Counted from the stretch's first letter, positions 35,228 through 44,965 are shown. The stretch is 64,000 bases of DNA from an uncultured Alphaproteobacteria bacterium (GCA_944392275.1 CALXWA010000002.1:310001-374000), one strand, 5' to 3'. Made by a program: numbers and translations. Notes: generated by a model not told the origin, from the sequence alone.

Positions 35228-35383
35228 TTACACCTCCTTCAGAACTGATAAGCCCTCACTATTTCTTGTAAAAGAAAAATCAGAATCTTGAGTGAAATAA
35301 TTGTTATTTTTTAATAACCAGAACCGATGACGGCCTGAATCATTGTTGCAGTCTAACGCCGTAACACGCGTTTTTCTAAACAT
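35228..35383 (-). CDS. Possible small protein upstream of the GNAT gene, 51 aa
   Basis: An open frame starts at an ATG (35383) 6 bp behind 'GGAG' and ends two bases before the GNAT ATG, its stop embedded in the GNAT Shine-Dalgarno sequence. The product 'MFRKTRVTALDCNNDSGRHR' onwards has no recognised family. It could be a small protein or a leader peptide; an in-frame ATG at 35434 would make it 68 residues. Confidence 0.35.
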   Translation of the reverse strand: MFRKTRVTALDCNNDSGRHRFWLLKNNNYFTQDSDFSFTRNSEGLSVLKEV

Positions 35384-35583
35384 AAAAACTCCATCGTTGT
35401 TAACCCGATGTACAAACGTATAACGCTTATACATTTATTATTATATGATGATTTTTATATTATTTCAAGAGGGGGAAACTTTTATTGTCATTGTTTTGTT
35501 GAGCGCTTGCTTTTTCTAAAACATCGTTGTACCTTAGGGTATTCGTTTATAAAAGCAGGTGCAAAATTTAAAAGGAAAAAATA

Positions 35584-36363
35584 ATGAGCAAAGTTATTAC
35601 GATTATGCCGGTACGTTTGGCGGCAACAAGACTTCCCAATAAACCGCTCTTAGATGTTAACGGTAAAACCTTAATCCAACGGGTTTATGAAAATGTAAAA
35701 AAAGTTATGCCTCAAGATATGGATATTGCCGTTGCTGCCGGAGATCAGGCGATTGTTGATGAATGCCAAAAATTTGGAGCGACGGCAGTATTGACAGACC
35801 CTAATTTACCAAGCGGAACCGATCGTATTGCCGCTGCTTTGAAAGTTTTGGATCCTGAGGGGACAAAGTATGATGTGGTGGTCGATTTTCAGGGAGATAA
35901 TCTTAACGTTAATCCGGCCGTTTCTTTGCCGTTGGTTGATATGGTCCAAAAAACCGGATGTGATATTGCAACGTGTGGTATGGTTATTAAAAATGAGGCC
36001 GATAAAACGAATCCGGCCGTTGTAAAAATCATTATGGGGGTTAAGGAAGGTGAAGATGAAGCTCGGTGCTTGTACTTTACACGGGCAACGGCTCCGTTTA
36101 CGCGGAATCCGGAAAAATGCAAAAATCAAGACCTGTACCAACATATCGGAATCTATGTGTTTAAGGCAGCTTCTTTGCAAAAAATGGTTTCTTTGCCGGT
36201 AGGTGTTTTGGAGGCCAGAGAGTCTTTGGAACAGTTGCGGGCTTTGGAAAACGGAATGGTCATTCGGGCAAAGCTTATTGATAATATAAAATTGGTGCAA
36301 GAGGCTCCTGCGGATATTAATACTCCTGAAGATTATCAAGAATCCTTAAAGTGGATTAAGTAG
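35584..36363 (+). CDS. kdsB: CMP-KDO synthetase
   Basis: KdsB activates 3-deoxy-manno-octulosonate with CTP for lipopolysaccharide core synthesis. The 259-residue product shows 'PVRLAATRLPNKPLLDVNGK', 'LTDPNLPSGTDRIAAALKVL', 'VVDFQGDNLNVNPA' (Mg-binding Asp) and 'YQHIGIYVFKAASLQKMVSL' with 'LEARESLEQLRALENG'. This confirms a Gram-negative envelope. 'AAAAGGAAAAAATA' precedes the ATG. It is monocistronic and convergent with pntB. Confidence 0.94.
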   Translation: MSKVITIMPVRLAATRLPNKPLLDVNGKTLIQRVYENVKKVMPQDMDIAVAAGDQAIVDECQKFGATAVLTDPNLPSGTDRIAAALKVLDPEGTKYDVVVDFQGDNLNVNPAVSLPLVDMVQKTGCDIATCGMVIKNEADKTNPAVVKIIMGVKEGEDEARCLYFTRATAPFTRNPEKCKNQDLYQHIGIYVFKAASLQKMVSLPVGVLEARESLEQLRALENGMVIRAKLIDNIKLVQEAPADINTPEDYQESLKWIK

Positions 36364-36367
36364 TTTG

Positions 36368-37753
36368 TTAAAGGCTCTGCAAAGCGGAGCCTTTATTTTT
36401 TTCAAGATAACGGACAATTTCTTCGGTTATTTTTTTGGCATCGCCATAAAGCATAATGGTATTGGGAGCATAAAATAAGGGGTTGTCGGTTCCGGCGTAT
36501 CCGGTTGATAAAGACCTTTTTACAAAAAAGATGGTTTTGGCTTTGGCGACATCTAAAATCGGCATGCCATATAAGGGAGAAGACGGATCATTTTTAGCTT
36601 GCGGATTGGTGATGTCATTGGCTCCGATAACATAGGCTACGTCTGTGTCGGCAAATTCGTGATTGATTTCTTCCAGACCATAGACATTGGCATAATCTAC
36701 GTTGGCTTCTGCCAGCAGAACGTTCATGTGTCCGGGCATGCGTCCGGCAACGGGATGAATGGCAAACTTGACCTCAACATCATATAGAGAACGTAAATCT
36801 TCGGCCATTTTTTGTAAAACATGCTGGGCTTGAGATACGGCCATGCCATATCCCGGAACGATAATGATTTTGCGGGCATTTTCCATAATAAAGGCCGCAT
36901 CTTGAGGGCTCCCCGATTTTGCGTTTTGGGAAGTTGGGGTAGAGGTATTGTGATCTTGCGTTGAGCCGAATCCTCCGAGTAAGACATTTAAAAGTGAGCG
37001 GTTCATGGCTTTAACCATAATGTAGGACAGAATAGCTCCGCTGGCTCCGACCAAACTGCCAACAATAATTAAAAGGACATTTCCGATGGAAAAACCAATA
37101 CCAACGGCGGCCCAACCCGAATAAGAGTTTAAAAGAGATATGACTACCGGCATGTCGGCACCGCCAATCGGCAAAACAATCATGATTCCCAAAATAAGGG
37201 CTAATCCGCTCAGGAGGTAGAAAAAGAAGAATTCTCGTTGTGAGAGAAAGCAAAGTGCTAAATAGATACAAAAACTGATTAAGATGAAATTAAAAACGTG
37301 TTGATATTTGAAGGTTAAAGCCCGTGACGGTAGGATACCTTGCAATTTGGCAAAAGCAATTAAAGAGCCGGAAAAAGCAATTGCTCCGATGACCATCCCC
37401 AAAGTGATTTCTAAAAAAGCGGAAGAACCGGTTATTAATTCGGAAAAAGAAATAAAAACTGCGGCTAATCCCCCTAAACCGTTTAATGCGGCAATCATTT
37501 GCGGAAGAGCGGTCATCTTTACTTTTAAGGCTGTATAAATTCCGATTATGGCTCCGCTGATGATAACAAGCAAAGGAAGTTGTTTGTCTTGCATGTAGGG
37601 AGAAAATAAAGTTATAAGAACCGCGACAGACATGCCGATCATCCCAAGAAGGTTGCCAACAACAGCGGTTTTGGGCGAGGAAAGACTGCGAATAGAGAAA
37701 ATAAATAAGACGGAAGAAAGGAGATACGTCAGAGGAATTTGCCAATCATACAT
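36368..37753 (-). CDS. pntB: NAD(P) transhydrogenase subunit beta
   Basis: PntB carries the NADP(H)-binding domain III and membrane helices of the proton-translocating transhydrogenase. The 461-residue product begins 'MYDWQIPLTYLLSSVLFIFS', has about nine helices, and ends in the domain III Rossmann fold: 'IIIVPGYGMAVSQAQHVLQK', 'HPVAGRMPGHMNVLLAEANV' and 'VIGANDITNPQAKNDPSSP'. The ATG overlaps the pntAb stop as TAATG. A longer open frame upstream runs through pntAb in another frame and is not real. Confidence 0.96.
   Translation of the reverse strand: MYDWQIPLTYLLSSVLFIFSIRSLSSPKTAVVGNLLGMIGMSVAVLITLFSPYMQDKQLPLLVIISGAIIGIYTALKVKMTALPQMIAALNGLGGLAAVFISFSELITGSSAFLEITLGMVIGAIAFSGSLIAFAKLQGILPSRALTFKYQHVFNFILISFCIYLALCFLSQREFFFFYLLSGLALILGIMIVLPIGGADMPVVISLLNSYSGWAAVGIGFSIGNVLLIIVGSLVGASGAILSYIMVKAMNRSLLNVLLGGFGSTQDHNTSTPTSQNAKSGSPQDAAFIMENARKIIIVPGYGMAVSQAQHVLQKMAEDLRSLYDVEVKFAIHPVAGRMPGHMNVLLAEANVDYANVYGLEEINHEFADTDVAYVIGANDITNPQAKNDPSSPLYGMPILDVAKAKTIFFVKRSLSTGYAGTDNPLFYAPNTIMLYGDAKKITEEIVRYLEKNKGSALQSL
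36370..36400 (+). terminator. Terminator of kdsB
   Basis: Stem AAAGGCTC (36370-36377) with GAGCCTTT (36387-36394) and a T run. It overlaps the 3' end of the convergent pntB. Confidence 0.75.
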
Positions 37754-38037
37754 TATTTTTTCTCCTTTTTCTTGAACATGGATAACATTCTTTGTGTGAC
37801 CGTAAAGCCTCCGAATATGTTGACAGAGGCAAGAAAAACACCAATTAAACCGAGTGCTTTGGCGGTGGTGTTGGTGTCTGTTCCGGCTGCAATTAACGCC
37901 CCGATAAGAACAATTCCCGATATGGCGTTTGAGACACTCATAAGCGGAGAATGTAAGGCCGGTGTCACTCCCCAAACGACAAAATATCCAACAAAGCAAG
38001 CCAGAACAAATATTGTTAAGAAACTCCAGATTTCCAT
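37753..38037 (-). CDS. pntAB: NAD(P) transhydrogenase subunit alpha 2
   Basis: This 94-residue subunit carries the three membrane helices that in E. coli are fused to PntA: 'LTIFVLACFVGYFVVWGVTP' and 'GIVLIGALIAAGTDT', followed by 'KALGLIGVFLASVNIFGGFT' and 'VTQRMLSMF'. The separate short subunit is typical of alphaproteobacteria such as Rhodospirillum. It sits between pntAA and pntB with 3-bp and overlapping junctions. Confidence 0.94.
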   Translation of the reverse strand: MEIWSFLTIFVLACFVGYFVVWGVTPALHSPLMSVSNAISGIVLIGALIAAGTDTNTTAKALGLIGVFLASVNIFGGFTVTQRMLSMFKKKEKK

Positions 38038-38040
38038 ATT

Positions 38041-39093
38041 TTAATCTCCTGTTTGGGTTTGGTTATGGGGATGGACTGTTTTGCCGTTATGAATAATGCA
38101 GGTTGAGCGAATGATTTCATCGGAAAAATCCGGTTTGAATTCGGTTTGAAGATTGAGCATCTTTACAAAATTGAATAGATTTTGTGAGAAAAGACGACTG
38201 GAAGAGTTGGAAAGTTCTGCGGCAAGATTTGAGCAACCGATGATGGTTCGGTTTTGGACTTGTGTAATCTTTCCGCTTTGGGAGCCAAAGATGTTGCCGC
38301 CAAGGGGTGCGGCTAAATCGGTCAGTACGGCATGTTCGGGGAGGGCGGATATTTGTTCTTGGTCTAAAATAAGCGGTGCTTTTTTATCCGGAAAAAAGGC
38401 TGATGCAATAACAATATCCGTGTTGTTTAATAGGGTTTTATTTAATTCTGTGGTAAATTTTGCTCCGACGGATTGGGCTTGTTCTTTTGTTTCGGGGCGG
38501 ATATCGTATGCTGTTACAATCCCGCCTAAACGTTTGGCGGTCGCTGCGGCCTGAAGTCCGGCAACGCCTAACCCGATGATTAAAAATTTTAGGGGCGGAA
38601 TGGTTCCTCCGGCCGTCATTAAAAGGGGAATTGAACGGTTGATAAAGGCGGCGGTATCTATGACGGCTTTGTAACCGGCAAGAGTGTTTTGGGAAGATAG
38701 AATATCAACCGATTGGGCTCGAGAGATCCGAGGAATTAAGTCTAGAGCAAAACAGGTTAGATGTTGTTTTTGGTAAATTGATAGATCTGTTTGCGGAGAA
38801 AAAACATGAAAATCGGCTATCAGGATACTATGGGGATTAATCATTGTGAGTTCTGAGGACAGAGGAGCGTTAATTTTAAGCACAATATCGGCTTGTTGGT
38901 AAATTGCCGTGGCGGTAAAGAGAATTTTTGCTCCGGCTTGCTGATAGGCTTCATTGCTAAAGCCAGCAAGCTTTCCGGCGTCTTGTTCCAGAATAATTTC
39001 GAATCCGGCGTGGAGGTATTGTTGTGTGTTTTCCGGCGTAATGGCTACTCTTTGTTCTTGGGATAAGATTTCTTTAGGAATACCGATTTTCAT
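38041..39093 (-). CDS. pntAA: NAD(P) transhydrogenase subunit alpha 1
   Basis: The NAD(H)-binding domain I subunit. The 350-residue product starts 'MKIGIPKEILSQEQRVAITP' and has the Rossmann motif 'LIIGLGVAGLQAAATAKRLG' with 'VTAYDIRPETKEQAQSVGA', like alanine dehydrogenases. It stops after domain I, which confirms the three-gene arrangement. The enzyme uses the proton gradient to make NADPH. It is the first gene of the minus-strand pnt operon. Confidence 0.95.
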   Translation of the reverse strand: MKIGIPKEILSQEQRVAITPENTQQYLHAGFEIILEQDAGKLAGFSNEAYQQAGAKILFTATAIYQQADIVLKINAPLSSELTMINPHSILIADFHVFSPQTDLSIYQKQHLTCFALDLIPRISRAQSVDILSSQNTLAGYKAVIDTAAFINRSIPLLMTAGGTIPPLKFLIIGLGVAGLQAAATAKRLGGIVTAYDIRPETKEQAQSVGAKFTTELNKTLLNNTDIVIASAFFPDKKAPLILDQEQISALPEHAVLTDLAAPLGGNIFGSQSGKITQVQNRTIIGCSNLAAELSNSSSRLFSQNLFNFVKMLNLQTEFKPDFSDEIIRSTCIIHNGKTVHPHNQTQTGD

Positions 39094-39199
39094 TTTTTTC
39101 TCACTTAATTTTAACGATATGTAAAACTAACGTTGTTTATAAACGAACTAACTAATGTCAGATATAAGCAATGAATTGCCAATAACAACGGGGTGTTTA

Positions 39200-39736
39200 A
39201 TGCGTCAATTATGGAGATTGTATAAACTTTTTTTCAAAATCGGTTTGTTTACGTTTGGCGGCGGGTATGCCATGTTGCCGCTTTTGCAAGATGAATTGGT
39301 TCGGAAAAGAAAATGGTTGAGTGAGGAAGAGTTACTTGATCTTTATTCTATTGGGCAATGCACGCCGGGGATTATTTCTATTAACGTGGCAACATTTGTC
39401 GGGTACCAACAGGCGGGAATCCGTGGAGCTGTCTTTACCACAATGGGGATGATTACTCCGTCCATTTTGATTATTACTTTGATCGCAGCTGTTTTGTATA
39501 AGTATATGTATAATCGTTATGTGACCTATGCTTTTGATGGGATACGCGTTTGTGTGGTCGCCTTGATTTTGGATATTTTATATGGATTATGGAAAAAAAA
39601 TGTTACCGATAAAAAGGCGGCTGTTATTTTTGCAGGGGCTTTAGGATTGTTGGCGGTGTTTAATTTATCTGCCGTTATTCTTGTGATTTTGGCCGGAGCT
39701 GTCGGATGGTTTTGGCACGGAAAGGTTCAGCAATGA
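39200..39736 (+). CDS. Chromate transporter, N-terminal-type half (CHR domain)
   Basis: The 178-residue product is one CHR domain: 'LFFKIGLFTFGGGYAMLPLL', 'LLDLYSIGQCTPGIISINVA' and 'TFVGYQQAGIRGAVFTTMGM', with about six membrane helices. It pairs with the next gene as a two-subunit short-chain ChrA system for chromate or related anion efflux; the substrate is by family. I prefer the ATG at 39200 behind 'CGGGGTG'; an ATG at 39155 with no Shine-Dalgarno sequence would add 15 residues. Confidence 0.88.
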   Translation: MRQLWRLYKLFFKIGLFTFGGGYAMLPLLQDELVRKRKWLSEEELLDLYSIGQCTPGIISINVATFVGYQQAGIRGAVFTTMGMITPSILIITLIAAVLYKYMYNRYVTYAFDGIRVCVVALILDILYGLWKKNVTDKKAAVIFAGALGLLAVFNLSAVILVILAGAVGWFWHGKVQQ

Positions 39737-40251
39737 TTTATGTGATTTTGTTTTTGGAGTTTTTTAAGGTCGGCTTGTTTGCAATCGGCGGAGGGCTGGT
39801 CACACTGCCGTTTTTGTTTGATTTGTCAGAGCAATATGCTTGGTTTTCGACCAAAGAGTTGGCGGATATGGTGGCGATTTCCGAATCAACGCCGGGGCCA
39901 ATCGGTGTTAATATGGCAACATATGCCGGTTATCATGCGGCCGGTTTGTGGGGCGGAATTATTGCGACTTTGGGCTTGGTTACGCCGTCGGTTATTGTTA
40001 TTGTTCTGTTGGCCCGATTGTTGGATCGGTATAAACTTAATCAAAATGTGCAAAATATTTTGTCCGGTATTCGTCCGGCGGTGGTAGCCTTGATTTTGTT
40101 TGCCGGTTTGGAAATTGCCAAAATGGCGATTGTGGATCTGAAAACCGTCATCATGTTGGCGGTATGGTTGATGATGATTCACTTTTGGAAAAGAAGTCCG
40201 ATTTTTTATCTTATTTTAGCCGCTGTTGTTGGTCTTGTGTTTCAGGTATAA
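39733..40251 (+). CDS. Chromate transporter, C-terminal-type half (CHR domain)
   Basis: The 172-residue partner has the same fold: 'LEFFKVGLFAIGGGLVTLPF', 'ELADMVAISESTPGPIGVNM' and 'ATYAGYHAAGLWGGIIATLG'. Its ATG overlaps the preceding stop (ATGA), so the subunits are made in a fixed ratio. Both halves carry the conserved G-G-G and T-P-G motifs. A terminator shared with gapR follows. Confidence 0.88.
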   Translation: MIYVILFLEFFKVGLFAIGGGLVTLPFLFDLSEQYAWFSTKELADMVAISESTPGPIGVNMATYAGYHAAGLWGGIIATLGLVTPSVIVIVLLARLLDRYKLNQNVQNILSGIRPAVVALILFAGLEIAKMAIVDLKTVIMLAVWLMMIHFWKRSPIFYLILAAVVGLVFQV

Positions 40252-40252
40252 A

Positions 40253-40280
40253 AAAAGCCTCCGTTACGGAGGCTTTTGAT
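40253..40280. terminator. Bidirectional terminator between the chromate genes and gapR
   Basis: AAAAGCCTCCG/CGGAGGCTTTT stem with a 3-nt loop, with A and T tracts on both sides. Confidence 0.88.
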
Positions 40281-40538
40281 TTAGATATCCAGTGCTTTAC
40301 GGTATGTTTCAAGTAAAAATTCTTGTTCATCACGATCGGCTGCGTTCATTTTACGCAATTTTATAACGGCACGCATGATTTTTACATCGAATCCGGCAGA
40401 TTTGGCTTCTGCAAAAATATCACGAATATCAGAAGCAATTGCGGCCTTTTCCTCTTCAAGGCGTTCAATACGTTCAATTAAAGAACGCAGGCGATCAACG
40501 GCAATGCCGCCAACTTCTGGATTGTTTTCTTCACTCAT
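40281..40538 (-). CDS. gapR: GapR nucleoid-associated protein (DUF2312)
   Basis: GapR binds overtwisted AT-rich DNA ahead of replication and transcription forks and stimulates topoisomerases; it is essentially alphaproteobacterial. The 85-residue product matches the family throughout: 'AVDRLRSLIERIERLEEEKA', 'DIRDIFAEAKSAGFDVKIMR' and 'AVIKLRKMNAADRDEQEFLL'. Two adjacent ATGs follow 'AAGGAGACA'; I use the second for better spacing. This gene is one of the best taxonomic markers here. Confidence 0.93.
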   Translation of the reverse strand: MSEENNPEVGGIAVDRLRSLIERIERLEEEKAAIASDIRDIFAEAKSAGFDVKIMRAVIKLRKMNAADRDEQEFLLETYRKALDI

Positions 40539-40713
40539 CATTGTCTCCTTGTTTGTCTTGATAAATTGGTTTGAAATTAGCAAAATTATTTGTTTTTTAC
40601 AAGTAGTAAAATTTGTTAAGATGATTATAAAAATAATATCTTGTTAACTTATTTTCGTGTATAGTAAAGCAAAAATTTTGAGTCAAAACTTAAAACTGAA
40701 TGGGGTTTTTATT

Positions 40714-42138
40714 ATGCCAATTGACACTCATACTAAAATTTTGGCCACAATCGGCCCTTCTTCTTCCACTAAAGAACAAATCGCCAAGTTGATTGATGCC
40801 GGAGCTGATGCTTTCCGTGTTAATTTTAGTCACGGAACGCATGAAGAACATAAAGAACGTATTAAAATTATTCGCCAGCTTGAAAAAGAAAAAGGAAAGT
40901 TCATTTCTATTTTGGCTGATTTGCAAGGGCCGAAATTAAGAGTCGGAGAGTTTGCCGATAATAAAGTTTTCTTGAAAGAAGGACAAACGTTTGTTTTGGA
41001 TATGGACCCGAAACCGGGAGACGATAAACGTGTTTGTTTGCCGCATAAAGAAATTTTTGCGGCTCTGAAACCCGGAGATGATTTGTTGGTTAATGACGGA
41101 TATATTGTTTTGCATGTGGAAAGTTGCGATAAAAGCAAAGCAGTTACAACCGTTAAGGTTGGTGGAGAAATTTCCAGCCACAAAGGCGTTAACCTTCCGA
41201 ATACCCAGTTACCGATTTCGGCCATTACGAAAAAAGATCGGGAAGATTTGAAATTTGCGTTGAAGGTCGGTGTTGACTGGATCGGCTTGTCTTTTGTGCA
41301 GACCGCCGACGATGTTCGGGAAGCTAAAAAATTGATTGACGGTAAAGCTTGGCTGATTTCAAAGCTTGAAAAACCCAGTGCCATTGATGAGCTGGATGAT
41401 ATTATTCAGTTGTCTGATGCGATTATGGTTGCTCGCGGGGATTTGGGGGTTGAATGCCCAATTCAGACCGTTCCGGTTATGCAAAAAAGAATTGTTTCTT
41501 GTTGTCGGAAACATGCGACTCCGGTCATTATTGCGACCCAAATGTTGGAGTCGATGATTAATAATCCGAATCCAACCCGAGCCGAGGTTTCAGATGTGGC
41601 AACGGCTGTTTATGATGGTGCCGATACGGTTATGTTGTCTGCCGAAACAGCTGCCGGAAAATATCCGGTAGAGGCCGTGAATATGATGCATAAAATTATT
41701 GTTCAGGTCGAAAATGATCCGCTGTTTTTTGAAATGATGCGAAATTCTCGCAAAATACCTCATGATGCGACCGAGGCCGATTCAATTTCCTTTGCGGCAA
41801 GTGAATTATCAGGTGTTTTGAATAATGTTAAGGCGATTGTTTCTTATACCTCTTCGGGGCGGACAACTTTTTTAACGGCAAGAGAACGGCCGTATTTGCC
41901 GATTTTGGCTTTGACCCCCGATTTGGAGGTTGCTCGGCGTTTGGCTTTGGTATGGGGTGTCCGTCCGTTTATTAATAAGGAAAGCTTTAAGAGTTTTGAC
42001 AAAGTTGAGGTTAGTGCCGTTAAGGTTGCTAAAACCAATGGTTATGTTAAATCCGGAGAGCATATCATTATTACAGCGGGATTCCCTCTTAATACAAAGG
42101 GACGAACCAATATGATTCATACGGTCTATATTGAATAG
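40714..42138 (+). CDS. pyk: Pyruvate kinase
   Basis: Pyruvate kinase makes ATP and pyruvate from phosphoenolpyruvate. The 474-residue product shows 'TKILATIGPSSSTKEQIAKL', 'DAFRVNFSHGTHEEHKERI', 'ILADLQGPKLRVGEF', 'SKLEKPSAIDELDDIIQLSD' and the signature 'IMVARGDLGVECPIQTVPVM' then 'ATQMLESMINNPNPTRAEV'. The C-terminal allosteric domain is complete. I start at the ATG at 40714 (MPIDTHTKI); 19 extra upstream codons in frame have no family support. Confidence 0.96.
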   Translation: MPIDTHTKILATIGPSSSTKEQIAKLIDAGADAFRVNFSHGTHEEHKERIKIIRQLEKEKGKFISILADLQGPKLRVGEFADNKVFLKEGQTFVLDMDPKPGDDKRVCLPHKEIFAALKPGDDLLVNDGYIVLHVESCDKSKAVTTVKVGGEISSHKGVNLPNTQLPISAITKKDREDLKFALKVGVDWIGLSFVQTADDVREAKKLIDGKAWLISKLEKPSAIDELDDIIQLSDAIMVARGDLGVECPIQTVPVMQKRIVSCCRKHATPVIIATQMLESMINNPNPTRAEVSDVATAVYDGADTVMLSAETAAGKYPVEAVNMMHKIIVQVENDPLFFEMMRNSRKIPHDATEADSISFAASELSGVLNNVKAIVSYTSSGRTTFLTARERPYLPILALTPDLEVARRLALVWGVRPFINKESFKSFDKVEVSAVKVAKTNGYVKSGEHIIITAGFPLNTKGRTNMIHTVYIE

Positions 42139-42160
42139 ATGGTCTTTGGTGATGTTGCAA

Positions 42161-42193
42161 AAAAAAGCCGTTGGTTTGAAACCAGCGGCTTTT
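42161..42193 (+). terminator. Terminator after pyk
   Basis: A long stem, AAAAGCCGTTGGTTT with GAAACCAGCGGCTTTT, with a small internal mismatch. Confidence 0.8.
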
Positions 42194-42200
42194 GAGTATA

Positions 42201-42228
42201 AAAAAAGCTCCGATAACGGAGCTTTGTA
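42201..42228 (-). terminator. Terminator after rpmJ
   Basis: On the minus strand AAAGCTCCG-TTAT-CGGAGCTTT is followed by a run of seven T residues. Confidence 0.85.
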
Positions 42229-42242
42229 AAACGCATAAGCAA

Positions 42243-42368
42243 TTAACCCTGACGAGCCTTTAACTTCGGGTTCTTTTTGTTAATGACATAAACACGACCT
42301 TTACGGCGAACGATTTTGCAGTTTTTGTCACGAACTTTTTTAGTTTTTAATGAGCTAAAAATTTTCAT
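42243..42368 (-). CDS. rpmJ: 50S ribosomal protein L36
   Basis: The 41-residue L36 reads '[20 protein letters not shown]' then '[20 protein letters not shown]', the zinc-free C-minus type with a single Cys, as in other alphaproteobacteria. 'AAGGAAGAAGAAG' precedes the ATG. It is a stand-alone gene away from the ribosomal protein operons. Confidence 0.95.
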   Translation of the reverse strand: MKIFSSLKTKKVRDKNCKIVRRKGRVYVINKKNPKLKARQG

Positions 42369-42526
42369 CTTCTTCTTCCTTATCATCAAAAGTTAACCGC
42401 AACTTATGATAAATATTGAGCGTTGTCAACATTTAAATGATAAATTTTGGTAAAAAAGTCAGATTGATTTTGCTTTTCCGCAAGATTTTGGTTATTATAA
42501 CGGCAAAATGGGATAGGAAAAGCAAA

Positions 42527-43186
42527 ATGAAATCTGTGATAAAATCGGTAATGGTAATTTTGGTGTTGTTTGTTTTGGGAGCAAGCAAGACTAAAGCACA
42601 AATGCCTTATATGGAAGAGGTTAAAGCTTTGGGGGCGGTTTCAGGGCAGGGGCTCGCCTGCGGGGCTTCAAAGTTTGAGACGTTTGAGTTGTTGGCTCGA
42701 GCTATTTTGTTAACCAAATCTCCGACCGATAAGTTGCAAAATGATGCGATTTATGCTTACTCTGAGGCAAAGGCTAATGCTTATATGTCTAAAGAAATGG
42801 ACGGCTTTTATGATTGTGAAACAATTAATCGGCGTTTTGATAATCAAGAAATTTTTAAGGCTGTTTTATATGCCGACGGGAGTATTAAAATGCCCGACGG
42901 AAAACTTTTGACCCCAAGACGTCCGTATGATGCTCGGATGATCTATAAGAAAAATGCTAAAGTTCGGGAAAATGCTCAAGCCATTTATAATGGGAGCGGC
43001 GAAGCAAAAATTTTAGAAGTCAATGTTAAAGACTCGACCTTAGAACAGGCCCAAATTGATAAAACACAGCGGAATCTCAATGTTCCGGAATATCAGAACC
43101 AAGCCCCGGAACCTAAGAAAATAGATAAAACCTATGTTCCGGATTATCAAGACTCCGGAATTAAGCATATCAGCCGTTCTAAATAA
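42527..43186 (+). CDS. Secreted protein of unknown function, 219 aa
   Basis: A signal peptide is clear at residues 1-25 ('MVILVLFVLGASKTKAQ'). The mature protein has a helical segment ('ASKFETFELLARAILLTKS'), two Cys (in 'LACGAS' and 'YDCETI') and a low-complexity C-terminal third rich in Gln, Lys and Pro with the near repeat 'NVPEYQNQAPEPKK' and 'YVPDYQDSGIK'. I do not recognise the family. 'GGATAGGAAAAGCAAA' precedes the ATG at 42527. It would act in the periplasm or be exported. Confidence 0.7.
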   Translation: MKSVIKSVMVILVLFVLGASKTKAQMPYMEEVKALGAVSGQGLACGASKFETFELLARAILLTKSPTDKLQNDAIYAYSEAKANAYMSKEMDGFYDCETINRRFDNQEIFKAVLYADGSIKMPDGKLLTPRRPYDARMIYKKNAKVRENAQAIYNGSGEAKILEVNVKDSTLEQAQIDKTQRNLNVPEYQNQAPEPKKIDKTYVPDYQDSGIKHISRSK

Positions 43187-43285
43187 AACTTTGTTTTTTT
43201 CTTTTTTAATAATAAAGATTGCAAGTTCTATTGCTTGTCTATATACTCCGATGAGATTAATAATTGTTGAAATAGGGAGATAAAT

Positions 43286-44965
43286 ATGGCTGCCGTCCAA
43301 TATGTTTTTGTTATGCAGAATTTAACCAAGGTTTTTCCCGGAGGCCGGGAACTTTTTAAGGGAATCACCTTGTCTTTTTTGCCCGGGGCAAAAATCGGGG
43401 TCTTGGGTGTGAACGGTGCCGGTAAATCAACCCTGTTGAAGATTATGGCCGGAGTGGATAAAGAATTTAACGGTGAGGCTTGGGCTGCCGATGGCGTTAA
43501 GGTTGGCTATTTGGAGCAAGAACCGAAATTGGATCCTTCCAAAAATGTTATGGAAAATGTGATGGATGGTTTGTCTGAGGTTCGGGATTTGTTGAAACGC
43601 TATGAAGAAGTTTCTCTTAAATTTGGAGAAGAAATGAGCGATGAGGAAATGAATCGCCTGATTGAAGAACAAGCCGAATTACAAGAACAAATTGATGCTT
43701 GCAACGGATGGGATTTAGAAAGAACAATAGAAATTGCCATGGATGCGTTGCGTTGCCCTCCGGCAGAGGCTGATGTTACAAAACTTTCCGGTGGGGAAAA
43801 ACGTCGGGTGGCTCTTTGTCGTTTATTGTTACAGAAGCCCGATCTGTTGTTGTTGGATGAACCGACCAACCATTTGGATGCCGAATCGGTTGCGTGGTTG
43901 GAAAACCATTTGCGTGATTATAAAGGAACCGTGGTTATGGTCACACACGATCGTTATTTTTTGGATAATGTGACAGGATGGATTTTGGAATTGGATCGCG
44001 GTCAGGGTATTCCGTATGAGGGAAATTATTCTTCGTGGTTGCAACAAAAGCAAAAACGTTTGGAGCAAGAATCTCGAGAAGAAACGGCTCGGCAAAAAAC
44101 ATTGGCCAATGAGTTGGAATGGATACAAAAGAATCCAAAGGCTCGTCAGGCAAAATCAAAGGCTCGTATTAATGCTTATGATGAATTGTTGGCTCAATCA
44201 ACTAAAGAAAAAATTACAACGGCTCATATCAATATTCCGATGACGGAGCGTTTGGGAGATTTGGTCATTGAGGCAAAAAATATTTCTAAAGCTTATGGGG
44301 ATAAGGTTTTGATCGATGATTTGTCTTTTCGCATTCCTAAAGGTGCCATCGTTGGGATTATTGGACCGAATGGAGCCGGGAAAACAACTTTGTTTCGGAT
44401 GATTACGGGGCAAGAAAAGCCCGATAGCGGCGAAATCCGTCTTGGAGATACAGTCGATTTAGGGTATGTTGATCAATCTCGGGATGAGTTAAATGATAAT
44501 AAAAATGTTTGGGAAGAAATTTCTGATGGGTTGGATATGATAGAAATTGGTAAAAATACCATTCCTTCTCGAGCTTATGTCGGACAATTTAACTTTAAGG
44601 GGGCGGATCAACAAAAGAAAGTCGGGCAACTTTCCGGTGGTGAGCGGAATCGTGTCCATTTGGCTAAGATGTTGAAAAAAGGTGCCAATGTTATTTTATT
44701 GGACGAACCGACCAATGACTTGGATGTTGATACGTTACGTTCTTTGGAAGAAGGAATTATGGAATATCCGGGATGCGTATTGGTAACCTCACACGATCGG
44801 TGGTTTTTGGATCGTTTGGCAACCCATATCTTGGCTTATGAAGATGAAGGGCATGTTGAATGGTTTGAGGGTAATTTTGAAGAATATGAAAAAGATAAAC
44901 GGCGTCGATTGGGCGATGATGCCGTTAATCCCCATCGTATTCGTTATAAAAAATTGGAACGCTAA
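43286..44965 (+). CDS. ettA: Energy-dependent translational throttle protein EttA
   Basis: EttA is an ABC-F protein that binds the ribosomal E site and gates entry into elongation according to ATP/ADP ratio. The 559-residue product has two ABC domains: Walker A 'GVNGAGKST' near residue 40 and 'GPNGAGKTT' near 358; signatures '[16 protein letters not shown]' and '[15 protein letters not shown]'; the linker 'PTIM'-type helix pair with '[14 protein letters not shown]'. Length and arm region match EttA rather than Uup. 'AGGGAGATAAAT' precedes the ATG. Confidence 0.95.
   Translation: MAAVQYVFVMQNLTKVFPGGRELFKGITLSFLPGAKIGVLGVNGAGKSTLLKIMAGVDKEFNGEAWAADGVKVGYLEQEPKLDPSKNVMENVMDGLSEVRDLLKRYEEVSLKFGEEMSDEEMNRLIEEQAELQEQIDACNGWDLERTIEIAMDALRCPPAEADVTKLSGGEKRRVALCRLLLQKPDLLLLDEPTNHLDAESVAWLENHLRDYKGTVVMVTHDRYFLDNVTGWILELDRGQGIPYEGNYSSWLQQKQKRLEQESREETARQKTLANELEWIQKNPKARQAKSKARINAYDELLAQSTKEKITTAHINIPMTERLGDLVIEAKNISKAYGDKVLIDDLSFRIPKGAIVGIIGPNGAGKTTLFRMITGQEKPDSGEIRLGDTVDLGYVDQSRDELNDNKNVWEEISDGLDMIEIGKNTIPSRAYVGQFNFKGADQQKKVGQLSGGERNRVHLAKMLKKGANVILLDEPTNDLDVDTLRSLEEGIMEYPGCVLVTSHDRWFLDRLATHILAYEDEGHVEWFEGNFEEYEKDKRRRLGDDAVNPHRIRYKKLER

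Noticed and set aside
37754..37999. N-terminal extension of pntB by about 82 residues.
   Set aside because: It overlaps pntAb in another frame, has no family match, and the true ATG has the TAATG coupling and canonical N-terminus.
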